From Rossellomorea aquimaris (lineage in GTDB: Bacteria > Bacillota > Bacilli > Bacillales > Bacillaceae_B), in contig NZ_JXZC01000001.1 of NCBI RefSeq assembly GCF_000935355.1, positions 372,001-436,000 on the forward strand: a DNA stretch of 64,000 nt, read 5' to 3'. Below the pieces are notes generated by a model. That model did no database searches. It worked only from the letters and a program-made list of their open reading frames with translations, and was not told the DNA's origin. Every line of letters starts with the position of its first letter. Position 1 is the first letter of the stretch. A program made the position numbers and the translations under genes. This document shows, one piece after another, positions 35,555-44,134 of this stretch.

Positions 35555-36958
35555 CTAATGCAGTTTCTTTAATGCACTGATAATATCGTTCTGTTCAATG
35601 GAAGAGACAGTCCGCAGATCAAAGAGAACGGTCCCTTCTTGTATTCTTGTTAAGATGGAAGGGGTCCCTTTTCTGAGTTTATCATGAAGATCTTGAGCAG
35701 ACAGAATGTTATGAGTTACGGAAACTAAATAAGTATCTAATTCAACGTCAGGCATCGTACCTCCACCTATTTGGCTTTTCCCTGCGATTATGTCGAAAGT
35801 GAAATCTGTTTTCAGCGAATTTACATTTTCTATTAAATGGTGGGATTGATTGAGGATAACTTCCTTTTTCCTGGTGATGGCTTCAATGGTCGGATTTTTA
35901 TCCTGGGCTTCCCCTTTTATATAATGCAAGAGAGTCATTTCTAAAGCTGCCAATGTCATTTTATCTATGCGCAGTACACGAGCGAGCTGATGCTTTTTAA
36001 GTTTATCGATCCAATGTTTTTTCCCCGCAATGATACCTGCCTGGGGTCCGCCCAACAACTTATCTCCACTAAAGGATACGAGGTCCGCCCCCATTTCAAT
36101 GATAGTCTTTACTACAGGTTCATTCCCGATCCCCAATTGTCTGAAGTCATAAAGAGCTCCACTCCCTAAATCTTCATAAAAAAGAATGTGTGGAAGTCGT
36201 TGGGATAACTGAACAAGTTCATTGGTGGAAACGGATTCTGTAAATCCTTTTATCACAAAATTACTTTGATGAACCTTCATGATCATGGCAGTCTCTTCAC
36301 ACAATGCCTCTTCATAATCCCTTAAGTGCGTTTTGTTCGTCGTTCCCACTTCAGAGAGCAGGGCCCCGCTTTCTTCCATGATGGAAGAAATTCGAAATGA
36401 TCCGCCGATTTCCACGAGCTCCCCTCTGGAAACAATCACTTCTTTACGTTTGGCAAGCGCAGAAAGAATCAGGTATACAGCCGCTGCATTGTTATTCACA
36501 ACCATGGCTGCTTCCGCACCGGTCAGTTCACATATGAATTTCTCAGCATGTGTGTGCCTCGACCCCCTTTTTCCCCCTTCAATGTCATATTCCAAGTTAC
36601 TGTAGTGGCCTGCAGTCTCTTTAACATGTTCGATGGCGAGCTTTCCCAATCGGGCCCGACCTAAATTTGTATGCAGGATTGTTCCTGTTGCATTGATGAC
36701 CTTCAGAAGAGAAAGGGAAACGGTTTCCCGCATCAAGGCATCTGCCTGTGCAAAAATCTCTTCAATAAAATCGTTTGTCAATGGATGTGGTCCTTGCCAT
36801 TGTTCATTCAACAGGGCCCTGCGGCAGCTTGTTACCACTCTTTTTAATAGGTCCGTCCCTCTTTCCTTGGTGAGGTGATGCTTGTTGAGGAGAGTATGGA
36901 ATTGATTGGCTTGTTGGAGTTCGTGGATGGGTGGGATGTGTCTGACAAGTTGTTTCAT
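35555..36958 (-). CDS. selA: L-seryl-tRNA(Sec) selenium transferase SelA
   Basis: PLP enzyme that converts seryl-tRNA(Sec) to selenocysteyl-tRNA(Sec) using selenophosphate. The 467 residues have the family marks VINATGTILHTNLGRARL (87-104), NNNAAAVYL and SFSGDKLLGGPQAG with the PLP lysine at about 300 (E. coli Lys295). No frameshift. It points away from rdx and selD, and nothing like selB follows it. The N-terminal coding region contains one copy of the dispersed 13-bp motif. A TATAAT box on the minus strand at 36987-36992 is a likely promoter element. Confidence 0.97.
   Translation of the reverse strand: MKQLVRHIPPIHELQQANQFHTLLNKHHLTKERGTDLLKRVVTSCRRALLNEQWQGPHPLTNDFIEEIFAQADALMRETVSLSLLKVINATGTILHTNLGRARLGKLAIEHVKETAGHYSNLEYDIEGGKRGSRHTHAEKFICELTGAEAAMVVNNNAAAVYLILSALAKRKEVIVSRGELVEIGGSFRISSIMEESGALLSEVGTTNKTHLRDYEEALCEETAMIMKVHQSNFVIKGFTESVSTNELVQLSQRLPHILFYEDLGSGALYDFRQLGIGNEPVVKTIIEMGADLVSFSGDKLLGGPQAGIIAGKKHWIDKLKKHQLARVLRIDKMTLAALEMTLLHYIKGEAQDKNPTIEAITRKKEVILNQSHHLIENVNSLKTDFTFDIIAGKSQIGGGTMPDVELDTYLVSVTHNILSAQDLHDKLRKGTPSILTRIQEGTVLFDLRTVSSIEQNDIISALKKLH
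36849..36861 (-). repeat. Copy of the dispersed 13-bp motif inside selA
   Basis: AGGTCCGTCCCTC on the plus strand, an exact reverse copy of GAGGGACGGACCT, read in selA as part of KERGTDLL. Confidence 0.8.
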
Positions 36959-37058
36959 TAATAACCCTCCTTCATTCTTTATACTGATTATAACACCCTC
37001 ACCAATTAAATTAGAACGAATACAATGTGTAAAAGAAGAAGTTGGGGGTCAGGTGTAA

Positions 37059-37451
37059 ATGAGTAAGGAAAAGGAGGGTTTCTATTTAGAGAACTGGGAG
37101 GAGAATATGAAGGATTGGTTGTTGGATCCTGCTACGGTTCAATTGGATGAACAAGAGTTTAAAGTAGAATTTCTGGATACGACGGAAGCATTCATTGTAG
37201 AGATTGAGACAGAAAATATTTGTCCTGAGGAATTGATCATTAAGAAAAATGATACTCAATTGCTAGTATCGATATTGATGAAAGATGAAATCAAGGTGAG
37301 AAATCGCACTATACGCTTTCCATTTTGCTTAAAACAAAGGGCGATCACCTATTCAATTGAGCATCATACAATCGAAATCAATGTTCCCAAAATGGAATGC
37401 CCCACCCCCTCATCCTTCTTTATTCGAGTCCAAGGGTTATCTAATGAATAA
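37059..37451 (+). CDS. Small Hsp20/alpha-crystallin-like protein
   Basis: 130 residues. The centre (about 40-112) reads as an alpha-crystallin-type beta sandwich: FLDTTEAFIVEIETENICPEEL, LLVSILMKDE and RNRTIRFPFCLKQRAI then HTIEINVPK, which resembles the ACD end motif (A-x-x-x-n-G-v-L replaced by ITYSIEHHTIEI). Short for a heat shock protein and closer to spore-associated Hsp20-like proteins such as CotM/CotP, without certainty. It lies between selA and rdx, head to head with selA. Confidence 0.65.
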   Translation: MSKEKEGFYLENWEENMKDWLLDPATVQLDEQEFKVEFLDTTEAFIVEIETENICPEELIIKKNDTQLLVSILMKDEIKVRNRTIRFPFCLKQRAITYSIEHHTIEINVPKMECPTPSSFFIRVQGLSNE

Positions 37452-37472
37452 TCATATTCTCTAAATAGATGG

Positions 37473-37503
37473 AAAGGTCTGAGATAAACACTCAGACCTT
37501 TCT
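37473..37503. terminator. Bidirectional terminator between the ACD gene and rdx
   Basis: AAAGGTCTGAG (37473-37483) and CTCAGACCTTT (37491-37501), loop ATAAACA. Confidence 0.92.
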
Positions 37504-37509
37504 CCATGT

Positions 37510-37752
37510 TTATAAGGATTCGATCGAAGAGATGATACGGTCGACATCCGGGAAAACGCCTGTATCCAGTTTGGAATAAATCTTTTTATCCCCTACAGTA
37601 ATTTCAAAGGCACCACCAGAGGACGGTAATAACTTTAGGTCTTGAATGTCTGAACGGAAATGGGTAAACAGTTGTTCCGCGAAACTCGCGGCTTTAGGTG
37701 CATAGTTTCACATCATGCAAAATTCGATTGTAATCGAAACTTTTTTCATCAT
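37510..37752 (-). CDS. SelW/SelT/SelH-type (Rdx family) selenoprotein, UGA read as selenocysteine
   Basis: 80-residue thioredoxin-like Rdx protein encoded across an in-frame TGA (37708-37710, codon 15). It starts MMKKVSITIEFC, then MM-U-NYAPKAASFAEQL; the C-x-x-U redox motif followed by NYxP is the hallmark of bacterial SelW-like proteins. The rest (PSSGGAFEITVGDKKIYSKL and GVFPDVDRII) fits the family, where GGxFEVxxxGxxIxSK is conserved. GGAGGAG lies six bases before ATG 37752. A perfect hairpin with loop AGTTT follows the TGA at 16 bases. The gene sits between selA and selD. Function of the family is redox, without a defined partner. Read as a normal stop, the frame would give only 14 residues, so ordinary gene calling misses it. 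Confidence 0.93.
37677..37710 (-). promoter_or_regulatory. Bacterial SECIS element of the Rdx selenoprotein gene
   Basis: On the minus strand, 16 bases after the TGA, CCGCG-AGTTT-CGCGG forms a perfect 5-bp GC stem (37677-37691), extendable to six pairs by an A-T. G is the second loop base, as in known bacterial SECIS loops. The same loop occurs after the selD UGA. Confidence 0.85.
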
Positions 37753-37780
37753 GATTCTCCTCCTTTTTTGTGTCTGTTGG

Positions 37781-37803
37781 ATTCCCCTATATTATAGAGG
37801 AAT
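37781..37803. promoter_or_regulatory. Palindrome in the rdx-selD intergenic region
   Basis: ATTCCCCTATA (37781-37791), T, TATAGAGGAAT (37793-37803): 11-bp arms with one mismatch, 28 bases before the rdx start and overlapping a minus-strand TATAAT. Possible operator for divergent control. Confidence 0.45.
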
Positions 37804-37860
37804 TTCAACTGTATATCATCTTATTTCCCCCCTCATTTCCAATTGATCTTCACTTCTCCT

Positions 37861-37890
37861 TTGCCCAATTGTATTTTTATCCTGTACAAT
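37861..37890 (+). promoter_or_regulatory. Sigma-A promoter of selD
   Basis: TTGCCC (37861-37866), 18 bases, TACAAT (37885-37890), 31 bases before the selD start codon. Confidence 0.6.
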
Positions 37891-37921
37891 TAGATTATTC
37901 ATACATAAAGGGGTGAAGTGA

Positions 37922-38974
37922 ATGAGCAGGGAAGAAATTATTCGTTTGACAGAACTTTCTTCAAAAGCCGGCTGAGGCTGTAAAATTAGTCCTAGTGACT
38001 TGACGCAAGTTTTGCGTCAGCTACCCCCTCAACCATTTACCGAAGCATTATTAGTAGGAAGGGAATCATCTGACGATGGTGGTATCTATCAACTTACAGA
38101 TGAACTTGCTATGGTACAAACCGTGGATTATTTCACCCCGATTGTGGATGATCCATACCAGTTCGGTCAAATTGCAGCTGCTAACGCACTAAGCGATGTT
38201 TATGCAATGGGTGGAACGCCGAAAACCGCCTTAAATATTGTCGGCTTTCCTATTAAAAAGCTTGGAAGTGAAATACTTGCTGAAATCTTGTCCGGAGCAC
38301 AATGTAAAGTGATTGAAGCTGGTGCTGTGACGGTCGGTGGCCATTCTATCGACGATCAAGAGCCTAAATTTGGTTTAAGTGTGACGGGAATCGTTCACCC
38401 GAAAAAGTATTGGACAAATAATGGTGCCAAAGAAGGAGACGTTATTGTTCTAACAAAACCATTAGGTGTTGGCATTTTAACGACAGGCATCAAACGGGAA
38501 GTGGTGACAGTTGATCAAGAAAAAGATGTGATCGAGGTCATGAGTACGTTAAATAAATTAGCTTCAGAAGTTTTACATGCTTACCATCCGAATGCAGTGA
38601 CAGATGTAACAGGTTTTGGTTTATTGGGACACGCCTTTGAAATGGCTAAAGGAAGTAATGTGTCCATCCAGTTCTCATACTCATCCATTCCCCTGCTAGA
38701 AGGGACGAAAGAATTAGCAGCTCATGGAGTCATTCCTGGTGGATCCAAAGCTAACCATAAGTGGCTTGAAGGAAAAGTTTCATATGATCCGGGTCTTGAA
38801 CAGGAAGATCAATGGATCTTATGCGATGCGATAACTTCAGGAGGATTATTAGTAAGTCTGCCTGAGGATCAAGGAGCAAAGTATATACAGGATTTACGGC
38901 TTCACTCTGTATCAGCAAGTATCATTGGCAGGGTGCGAGCGAAACAGGACTGGAGTATCCTGGTTGAAAAATAA
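37922..38974 (+). CDS. selD: Selenide, water dikinase SelD with selenocysteine at the catalytic position
   Basis: Makes selenophosphate from selenide and ATP, the selenium donor for SelA. The start ATG 37922 has GGGGTGA upstream. Residues 1-17 are MSREEIIRLTELSSKAG, then TGA (37973-37975, codon 18) and GCKISPSDLTQVL. The G-U-G-C-K pattern aligns with E. coli SelD Cys17 in GCGCKI, which is Sec in a subset of SelD proteins. The downstream frame to 38974 is complete: VGRESSDDGGIYQL, VQTVDYFTPIVDDPYQFG, AANALSDVYAMGG and VTDVTGFGLLGHAFEMA. Total 350 residues. Read with a stop at codon 18, the protein would begin near 38000 and lack its active site. SelD is thus needed for its own synthesis. Confidence 0.96.
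37973..38019 (+). promoter_or_regulatory. Bacterial SECIS element of selD
   Basis: 25 bases after the TGA, TGACGCA-AGTTT-TGCGTCA forms a perfect 7-bp stem (38001-38019). The loop is identical to that after the UGA of the Rdx gene. The spacing is longer by nine bases. Confidence 0.85.
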
Positions 38975-38979
38975 GAAAA

Positions 38980-39036
38980 CGGTGGCTCCTTTTGAACGAA
39001 GTAGATTTCTGCTACTAGCTATCAAAAGGACCACCG
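38980..39036. terminator. Bidirectional terminator between selD and the helicase gene
   Basis: CGGTGG(C)TCCTTTTGA pairs with TCAAAAGGACCACCG; inner AGTAG/CTACT. Ends against the stop of the convergent gene. Confidence 0.85.
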
Positions 39037-39037
39037 C

Positions 39038-41263
39038 TTATTTCTCTTCAATCATTTTGAGGAATTGACCGATCATTTTCCTTGATAATATTCTAACATG
39101 ATAAGGGAATCGGTTTTTTTCTTTTGAGAAAGAATTGAACCAGATGACCTTCTTATCCAGCACAATGAATGGGATGCCCGTTGTAGAGTTTTCAGTGTTG
39201 AAGCACATTCCCGATTGTAAGGAGCTGCCGTCTTTACATTGGAGGATGACGTTTTTCTCTTTTGATACAGTTTTTAATACGTTCATTATATCCGGCGGGA
39301 TATCTCTTGGATGCCCCACGTTCACCAGGATTGTTTCTTTAGCTGCCTGAATATCCTTGACAAGTTTACGGTGATCATCCATATCAATCCACTTCATTTT
39401 TTTGGTTGAAAGAGGAGCGAGTGTTGAACTTGTTTCCTTATGCCCCTTCTGTTGTAAATGTCGGATGAATTGATGAACCGGTTTGGATGAAGGAGTATTC
39501 TCCTGGATAAATTGATCGTTTCCAATAAGAACAAACTTCCCCCTCGCCCGTGTAATTGCAACATTGAGCAGTCTATCGCTTCCGCTCCGGGTAAGTAACG
39601 CCCCGGGATTTCCATGGGAAACCCCATCCACGAGGTCAAATATGATCATGTCATTTTCCGATCCCTGAAAACCATGAACGGTAGCGGCATATAAATCTGT
39701 CTGAGGATGTGTGCTCTTTACCAATTCATTTAGTAAAAGATTATACCATTTCGCTTGAATACGGTAGGGAGTTACAATTCCGATAGATTGAATTCCATCC
39801 TCGATTGCTTGCAGAGTAAGTTGGATCGTCACTACGCTAGATAGGACGTTCCAACGTGAGCCTTTTTGAGCCTCTGCCCATTCAGTCCCTTCTTTCAGTG
39901 AAAATAATACCGCTCCATGTGAAGCAAAAGGCTTTTTATTCGTAATTCCGGCTCTCTTCAATTGTACAGAATGGTGATCGCCTACCTTAGAATGGTAGAT
40001 ATAGTGATTGGTGAACGCCGAAATACTGGGATGCATCCTCCGCTGTTCTGGAAGTAATAATAACTGCGGGTGATCCAGGTCCCTGTCAACGGCATGTGCA
40101 ACCTGCGCAGAATGAAAGATGTCTTCTTTCAGCCACTTCTTTACCATCGGATGAAAGGATGTGGAAATTGGTGGGAGCTGTTTGAAATCCCCGCAAATTA
40201 TGATCTTCTTTCCCAGGGATGCAGCAAATGCTACCTGAGGTATATAGGCCATACTTGCCTCATCCACAATGACAAGGTCAAATTCTTCCTCATAAAGAAT
40301 ACCATCAATCGCAGCTTTTGAGAGAGTCGTCCCGATGACCCTTGCGTCTGTGACAAGTTCACCTTCTCTTCGTTTAAACTTTTCTTTGATTTTTTGATAA
40401 TGAACCTCTAGCTGAGACAACCGTTCTGAGTCGTAACTTGAATACGTTTTAGCCAGTTTATTTTTTAACCTTCTCCTGTAGGTTTCGACCTTTTCTTTTT
40501 CCTCTGCCAGGCCGGGGTCAAGTCCTTCTAATATTTGAAGCACACTTAAATCTGTAACTTCTTCACTATACGCTTTCCTGTTGGTACCATAGCGGATGAC
40601 TTCGCCTGCTTTCCACCGATCATGACTGCTGAGGAAGTGATGCATTTCTTCTATTAAGACATCAACCGCAGCATTACTATGGGAAAGAAGCAGCACTTTT
40701 TTCCCTTCAGAATAATGATAAGCAGCCACTCTGGCAAGGGTATAGGTTTTTCCTGTTCCAGGTGGTCCCCAAAGATACGTAACCGGATTATACTTACTGC
40801 GCACATATGCTTCATGAAGAGGGTTTTTAAACGGAGTATACGGATGCCTTGTTTCCCTCAATGGATTTATCACATGTTGAATACGCTGTGTTTTTCCATG
40901 ACGCTCTTTTGCTTCGTCCAATCGATCGATCAGCTTCTCTAATATTTCCCATGGTTCGTGCAGTAGTTGACCATTTGAGATGGTGTCTCCAATGAACTGA
41001 TCGAGCTCAATTATGCACTCCCGGTCCTCTGAACTAATCACCACCCCTGGGATTCTTGATTGCTTCCGTTTATAAACCACGCCCCCTCCTTCAGGTAAGG
41101 AGGCAGCATAACCAAGGGTGAACCAATAAATATAAGCATTCTCTTCTTTTCGGATGCATCTGCCTTCTTCTATCATAACTCCAGATGTTTCTCTTTTTTT
41201 AAGTTGTAGAATTTCCATATCAAGAGCGGTTTTCCATTCTTCTATCATTTCTATTGTTTTCAA
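39038..41263 (-). CDS. SF1 (Upf1-like) helicase with a C-terminal PLD-like region
   Basis: 741-residue superfamily 1 helicase. Motif I is GPPGTGKT (166-173), motif II VIVDEAS (about 330), motif III GDFKQLPPI, motif IV-VI include PEQRRMHPSI, ATVHGFQGSENDMI and NVAITRARGKFVLIG. The last 130 residues (from ETILVNVG to GIPFIVLDKKVIWF) recall the phospholipase D-like domain found at the end of some AAA_11/AAA_12 helicases, but the HxK catalytic pair is not complete, so it is probably non-catalytic. Substrate (DNA or RNA) is unknown. Monocistronic, directly behind selD but convergent. Confidence 0.88.
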   Translation of the reverse strand: MKTIEMIEEWKTALDMEILQLKKRETSGVMIEEGRCIRKEENAYIYWFTLGYAASLPEGGGVVYKRKQSRIPGVVISSEDRECIIELDQFIGDTISNGQLLHEPWEILEKLIDRLDEAKERHGKTQRIQHVINPLRETRHPYTPFKNPLHEAYVRSKYNPVTYLWGPPGTGKTYTLARVAAYHYSEGKKVLLLSHSNAAVDVLIEEMHHFLSSHDRWKAGEVIRYGTNRKAYSEEVTDLSVLQILEGLDPGLAEEKEKVETYRRRLKNKLAKTYSSYDSERLSQLEVHYQKIKEKFKRREGELVTDARVIGTTLSKAAIDGILYEEEFDLVIVDEASMAYIPQVAFAASLGKKIIICGDFKQLPPISTSFHPMVKKWLKEDIFHSAQVAHAVDRDLDHPQLLLLPEQRRMHPSISAFTNHYIYHSKVGDHHSVQLKRAGITNKKPFASHGAVLFSLKEGTEWAEAQKGSRWNVLSSVVTIQLTLQAIEDGIQSIGIVTPYRIQAKWYNLLLNELVKSTHPQTDLYAATVHGFQGSENDMIIFDLVDGVSHGNPGALLTRSGSDRLLNVAITRARGKFVLIGNDQFIQENTPSSKPVHQFIRHLQQKGHKETSSTLAPLSTKKMKWIDMDDHRKLVKDIQAAKETILVNVGHPRDIPPDIMNVLKTVSKEKNVILQCKDGSSLQSGMCFNTENSTTGIPFIVLDKKVIWFNSFSKEKNRFPYHVRILSRKMIGQFLKMIEEK

Positions 41264-41375
41264 TTAAATCACCTTTGTTATACGTAAAATCACGAACCTT
41301 ATCATATCAATTTATTAAGTGGGTGTATACGATTAAGGACTTATTGGGAAATTTTCATTGGCACTTATAAGAAAA

Positions 41376-41412
41376 AATCAAAAAAAAGAACCGAGATAAG
41401 ATCCAGGTTCTT
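41376..41412 (-). terminator. Terminator of the transglycosylase-like gene
   Basis: AAGAACC (41386-41392) and GGTTCTT (41406-41412); minus-strand tail of seven T. Confidence 0.85.
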
Positions 41413-41430
41413 CCCCAAACTATTAAGGAA

Positions 41431-42072
41431 TCACATGGCCTTGCCTGACTCCTCTTTTTCCTTTTCTACAAATCGGTCTGCGTAGTACAGAACATCTTCC
41501 ACATATTGGTCGCTATGATTGTAGGCAAATACGGCTTGTTCGATTTTTCCGTCGGCTGCTCCATTCCGCGCTAAATAGTTGGCAGCACTGAAAACTGCAT
41601 CCTCAATTTGAAAAGGATCGGCTATTCCATCCCCGTTAGCATCAACCCCATATCCGCCGTACTTTTCAATGACGGCAGGGTCTGTCTTTTGATCTGAAGG
41701 GATGTTTCCTTTTCCCAGACCTGAGCAAGTTGGATGGGACCAGCCCACAAAGGTACACGGCATAAACTGCATGTGTCCCTCTGCACCTGCTGGAGAGACG
41801 AGGGTCTTCATGGTTGAGAATTTCGTTTCGACCCGGTGATGGGCAGCCAGTAAGTACCAGGGTACCCCATATTCTTCTTGGGCTGCTTTATAGATGGGAA
41901 TATATTCGGATGGGATCTCTTCTTTACCAATGGAAGACAGGTTATAAGAGACCTCTCCATTATAAACAGCATAATAGATAACTAAGACGATAATGGGAAT
42001 GAGGACGATCGTAAATGGTGAGGATCGTTTTTTCTTACTTGGACGCTTTTTCTTTGTCACTTTTTTAGTCAT
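41431..42072 (-). CDS. Membrane-anchored lytic transglycosylase-like protein
   Basis: 213 residues: a very basic cytoplasmic tail (KKVTKKKRPSKKKR), one membrane helix (about 20-36), then an SLT-type domain. The catalytic Glu is at about 82 in AAHHRVETKFS, and MQFMPCTFVGW, DPFQIEDAVFSAANYLA and AVFAYNHSDQYV are standard transglycosylase blocks. It would cut peptidoglycan glycan strands at the outer face of the membrane. The family is close to stand-alone Bacillus SLT proteins and to the N-terminal part of conjugative CwlT-like enzymes, without a conjugative element nearby. Confidence 0.88.
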   Translation of the reverse strand: MTKKVTKKKRPSKKKRSSPFTIVLIPIIVLVIYYAVYNGEVSYNLSSIGKEEIPSEYIPIYKAAQEEYGVPWYLLAAHHRVETKFSTMKTLVSPAGAEGHMQFMPCTFVGWSHPTCSGLGKGNIPSDQKTDPAVIEKYGGYGVDANGDGIADPFQIEDAVFSAANYLARNGAADGKIEQAVFAYNHSDQYVEDVLYYADRFVEKEKEESGKAM

Positions 42073-42156
42073 TGAGGTTCGATCCTTTACAAGAATATTG
42101 ATTCCTCTTGTATTTTAATATGAGATCCAATCCATGACAATCCATTATGTATAAAT

Positions 42157-42232
42157 AAAAAAGATGACCCCTGAAGTCAGTTCTTTCTTCACCGGATGTA
42201 GGTAGAGAAATCATCGACTTAGGCCGGGGTCA
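42157..42232 (-). terminator. Terminator of the YjcZ-type gene
   Basis: TGACCCC (42165-42171) and GGGGTCA (42226-42232), with inner GAAGTC/GACTTA pairing; minus-strand tail CTTTTTTATTT. Confidence 0.75.
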
Positions 42233-42250
42233 CCTAACCATTATTTATTG

Positions 42251-42376
42251 TTAACAAACAAACGCTGCTCCAACGATAATTAATAGGATGAATAATACTA
42301 CGATTAACGCAAAGCCACCAGCGTAGCCACCACCGCAGCCATATCCATATCCAGGGTATCCATATCCATACATCAT
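42251..42376 (-). CDS. YjcZ-family sporulation micro-protein
   Basis: 41-residue protein: [20 protein letters not shown] then a single hydrophobic helix [19 protein letters not shown] and C-terminal Cys. This Gly/Tyr-rich head and tail-anchored helix is the YjcZ/SscA pattern of sporulation-associated micro-proteins in Bacillus. AACTGGAGGTGA precedes the double ATG. Monocistronic with its own terminator. Confidence 0.9.
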   Translation of the reverse strand: MMYGYGYPGYGYGCGGGYAGGFALIVVLFILLIIVGAAFVC

Positions 42377-42564
42377 CAGTCACCTCCAGTTATCTTACTA
42401 CGATATTAATGTATGTAGTGGACAAATTGTAGGTTAATTAAAATCTTCATTCACTTTTTGACCATGAAATACAGCTGGAGCAGATTGCCTATGAACAGTG
42501 GGTTTTGCTTATTGTGGAGAAGTGGAAAATGAGTAAAATGTCTAGATAAGTAGTGCTCGTTATA

Positions 42565-42599
42565 GAAAAAAGAGAGCCTGGAAAACTCCAGGCTCTCTT
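42565..42599 (-). terminator. Terminator of opuD
   Basis: AAGAGAGCCTGGA and TCCAGGCTCTCTT with loop AAAC; minus-strand tail TTTTCTATA. Confidence 0.93.
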
Positions 42600-42604
42600 A
42601 GATT

Positions 42605-44134
42605 TTACATATGCTCTTTGGGTTCTTTGGTTTTTCTTGGCTTAGGTTTGATGTATAATCCCAGCTCTTTTTTCTCTTGATTCAGTGATTTATAAAGAGA
42701 CAGCATCATCAGGGCCATAATGACCGAGAATGGCAGTGCTGCGACAATCAATGCATTTTGTAATGCCTGCAATCCTCCACTATAGAGCAGGATTAATGCA
42801 ACAGTTGACTGAGCAAGTCCCCAAGTTAATTTCACATAGTTAGGTGGAGTTAAGGAACCATAAGTTGTTTGCATCCCCAGGACGAACGTAGCTGAGTCAG
42901 CAGACGTAATAAAGAAGGTTCCGATTAATGTGATGGCAATGACCGAAAGGATCGTTGACCATTCAAAACTGTTGAATACAGCAAATAATACCTCTTCTGT
43001 ATTCAGACCTGATATATCTGTTCCTGCTTGTTGGACTTCAATGGCAGATGTACCAAAAGTAGCGAACCAAATGAAACTGACCAATGCAGGAAGCAGTAGT
43101 ACACCGATTAAGAATTCACGAATGGTTCTGCCTCGTGAAACACGTGCAATGAAGATTCCGACAAATGGGGACCAGGAAATCCACCATGCCCAATAGAAAA
43201 TCGTCCAGCCATTGATCCACCCGCGATGCTCTTCGTTTAATGGGGCAATCCTGAAACTCATGGCAGCGATGTTCTGAATATAGGCACCGATTGTATCAGT
43301 GAACATATTCAGGATGAGCAATGTAGGTCCGATAAAGAACATTAACACAAACAGTCCAATTGCCAGTACCATATTCGTATTAGATAGATATTTAATTCCC
43401 TTACTCAATCCAGACCATGCCGAGATCATAAATAAAACGGTGACTACCGCAATAATAATGAATTGAACGGTGAAATTATTTGGAACTCCCAGTAGATAGG
43501 AAAGTCCTCCGTTAATTTGCGCTGCACCGAATCCAAGCGTCGTTGCAACACCGACAACAGTGGCGAATACAGCCAGTACATCGATGATCGTTCCCAGTGG
43601 ACCGTTCACTTTATCTCCAAAGATCGGTTTCAATGTAGCGGAGATTAAGCCGGGCTCATCTTTACGGAATTTGTAATAAGCAAGCGCTAAAGCGACAATC
43701 GCATAGATCGCCCACGCATGTATTCCCCAATGGAAAAACGTATAGCGCATTGATTCTTTGATCGCCTGATTCGTTCCACCTTCAGCAAGTGGAGGCGTCA
43801 AATAGTGTGACAGCGGCTCGGCTGCCCCCCAGAATACTAAACCGATTCCCATCCCTGCACTAAACAACATGGCGAACCATGTTCCTTTCGTGTACTCAGG
43901 TTTCTCGTCTGGCTTTCCTAATCTAATTGTTCCCATTGGACTAAAGATCAAGAATACGCAGAAAATAACAATCACTGTTACTAAAATAAGATAATACCAA
44001 CCGAATGTTGAGGTGATAAAAGATTGCATATTGGCTGTTACGGTTTCAAAGGATTTAGGAGCGATTACTCCATAAGCAACAGAAGCCGCAACTAATGCAA
44101 CGGTAATCCAGAAAACATTTGATATCCTCTTCAT
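42605..44134 (-). CDS. opuD: BCCT family betaine/carnitine/choline transporter (OpuD-like)
   Basis: 509-residue Na+-coupled osmolyte carrier with twelve membrane segments. BCCT marks are [18 protein letters not shown] (about 95-112), the [16 protein letters not shown] block and [17 protein letters not shown] with the aromatic substrate box. The charged C-terminal tail ([12 protein letters not shown]) fits osmosensing members such as OpuD and BetP. Glycine betaine is the most likely substrate. Complements the ABC osmoprotectant system at 21992-24546. Confidence 0.9.
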   Translation of the reverse strand: MKRISNVFWITVALVAASVAYGVIAPKSFETVTANMQSFITSTFGWYYLILVTVIVIFCVFLIFSPMGTIRLGKPDEKPEYTKGTWFAMLFSAGMGIGLVFWGAAEPLSHYLTPPLAEGGTNQAIKESMRYTFFHWGIHAWAIYAIVALALAYYKFRKDEPGLISATLKPIFGDKVNGPLGTIIDVLAVFATVVGVATTLGFGAAQINGGLSYLLGVPNNFTVQFIIIAVVTVLFMISAWSGLSKGIKYLSNTNMVLAIGLFVLMFFIGPTLLILNMFTDTIGAYIQNIAAMSFRIAPLNEEHRGWINGWTIFYWAWWISWSPFVGIFIARVSRGRTIREFLIGVLLLPALVSFIWFATFGTSAIEVQQAGTDISGLNTEEVLFAVFNSFEWSTILSVIAITLIGTFFITSADSATFVLGMQTTYGSLTPPNYVKLTWGLAQSTVALILLYSGGLQALQNALIVAALPFSVIMALMMLSLYKSLNQEKKELGLYIKPKPRKTKEPKEHM

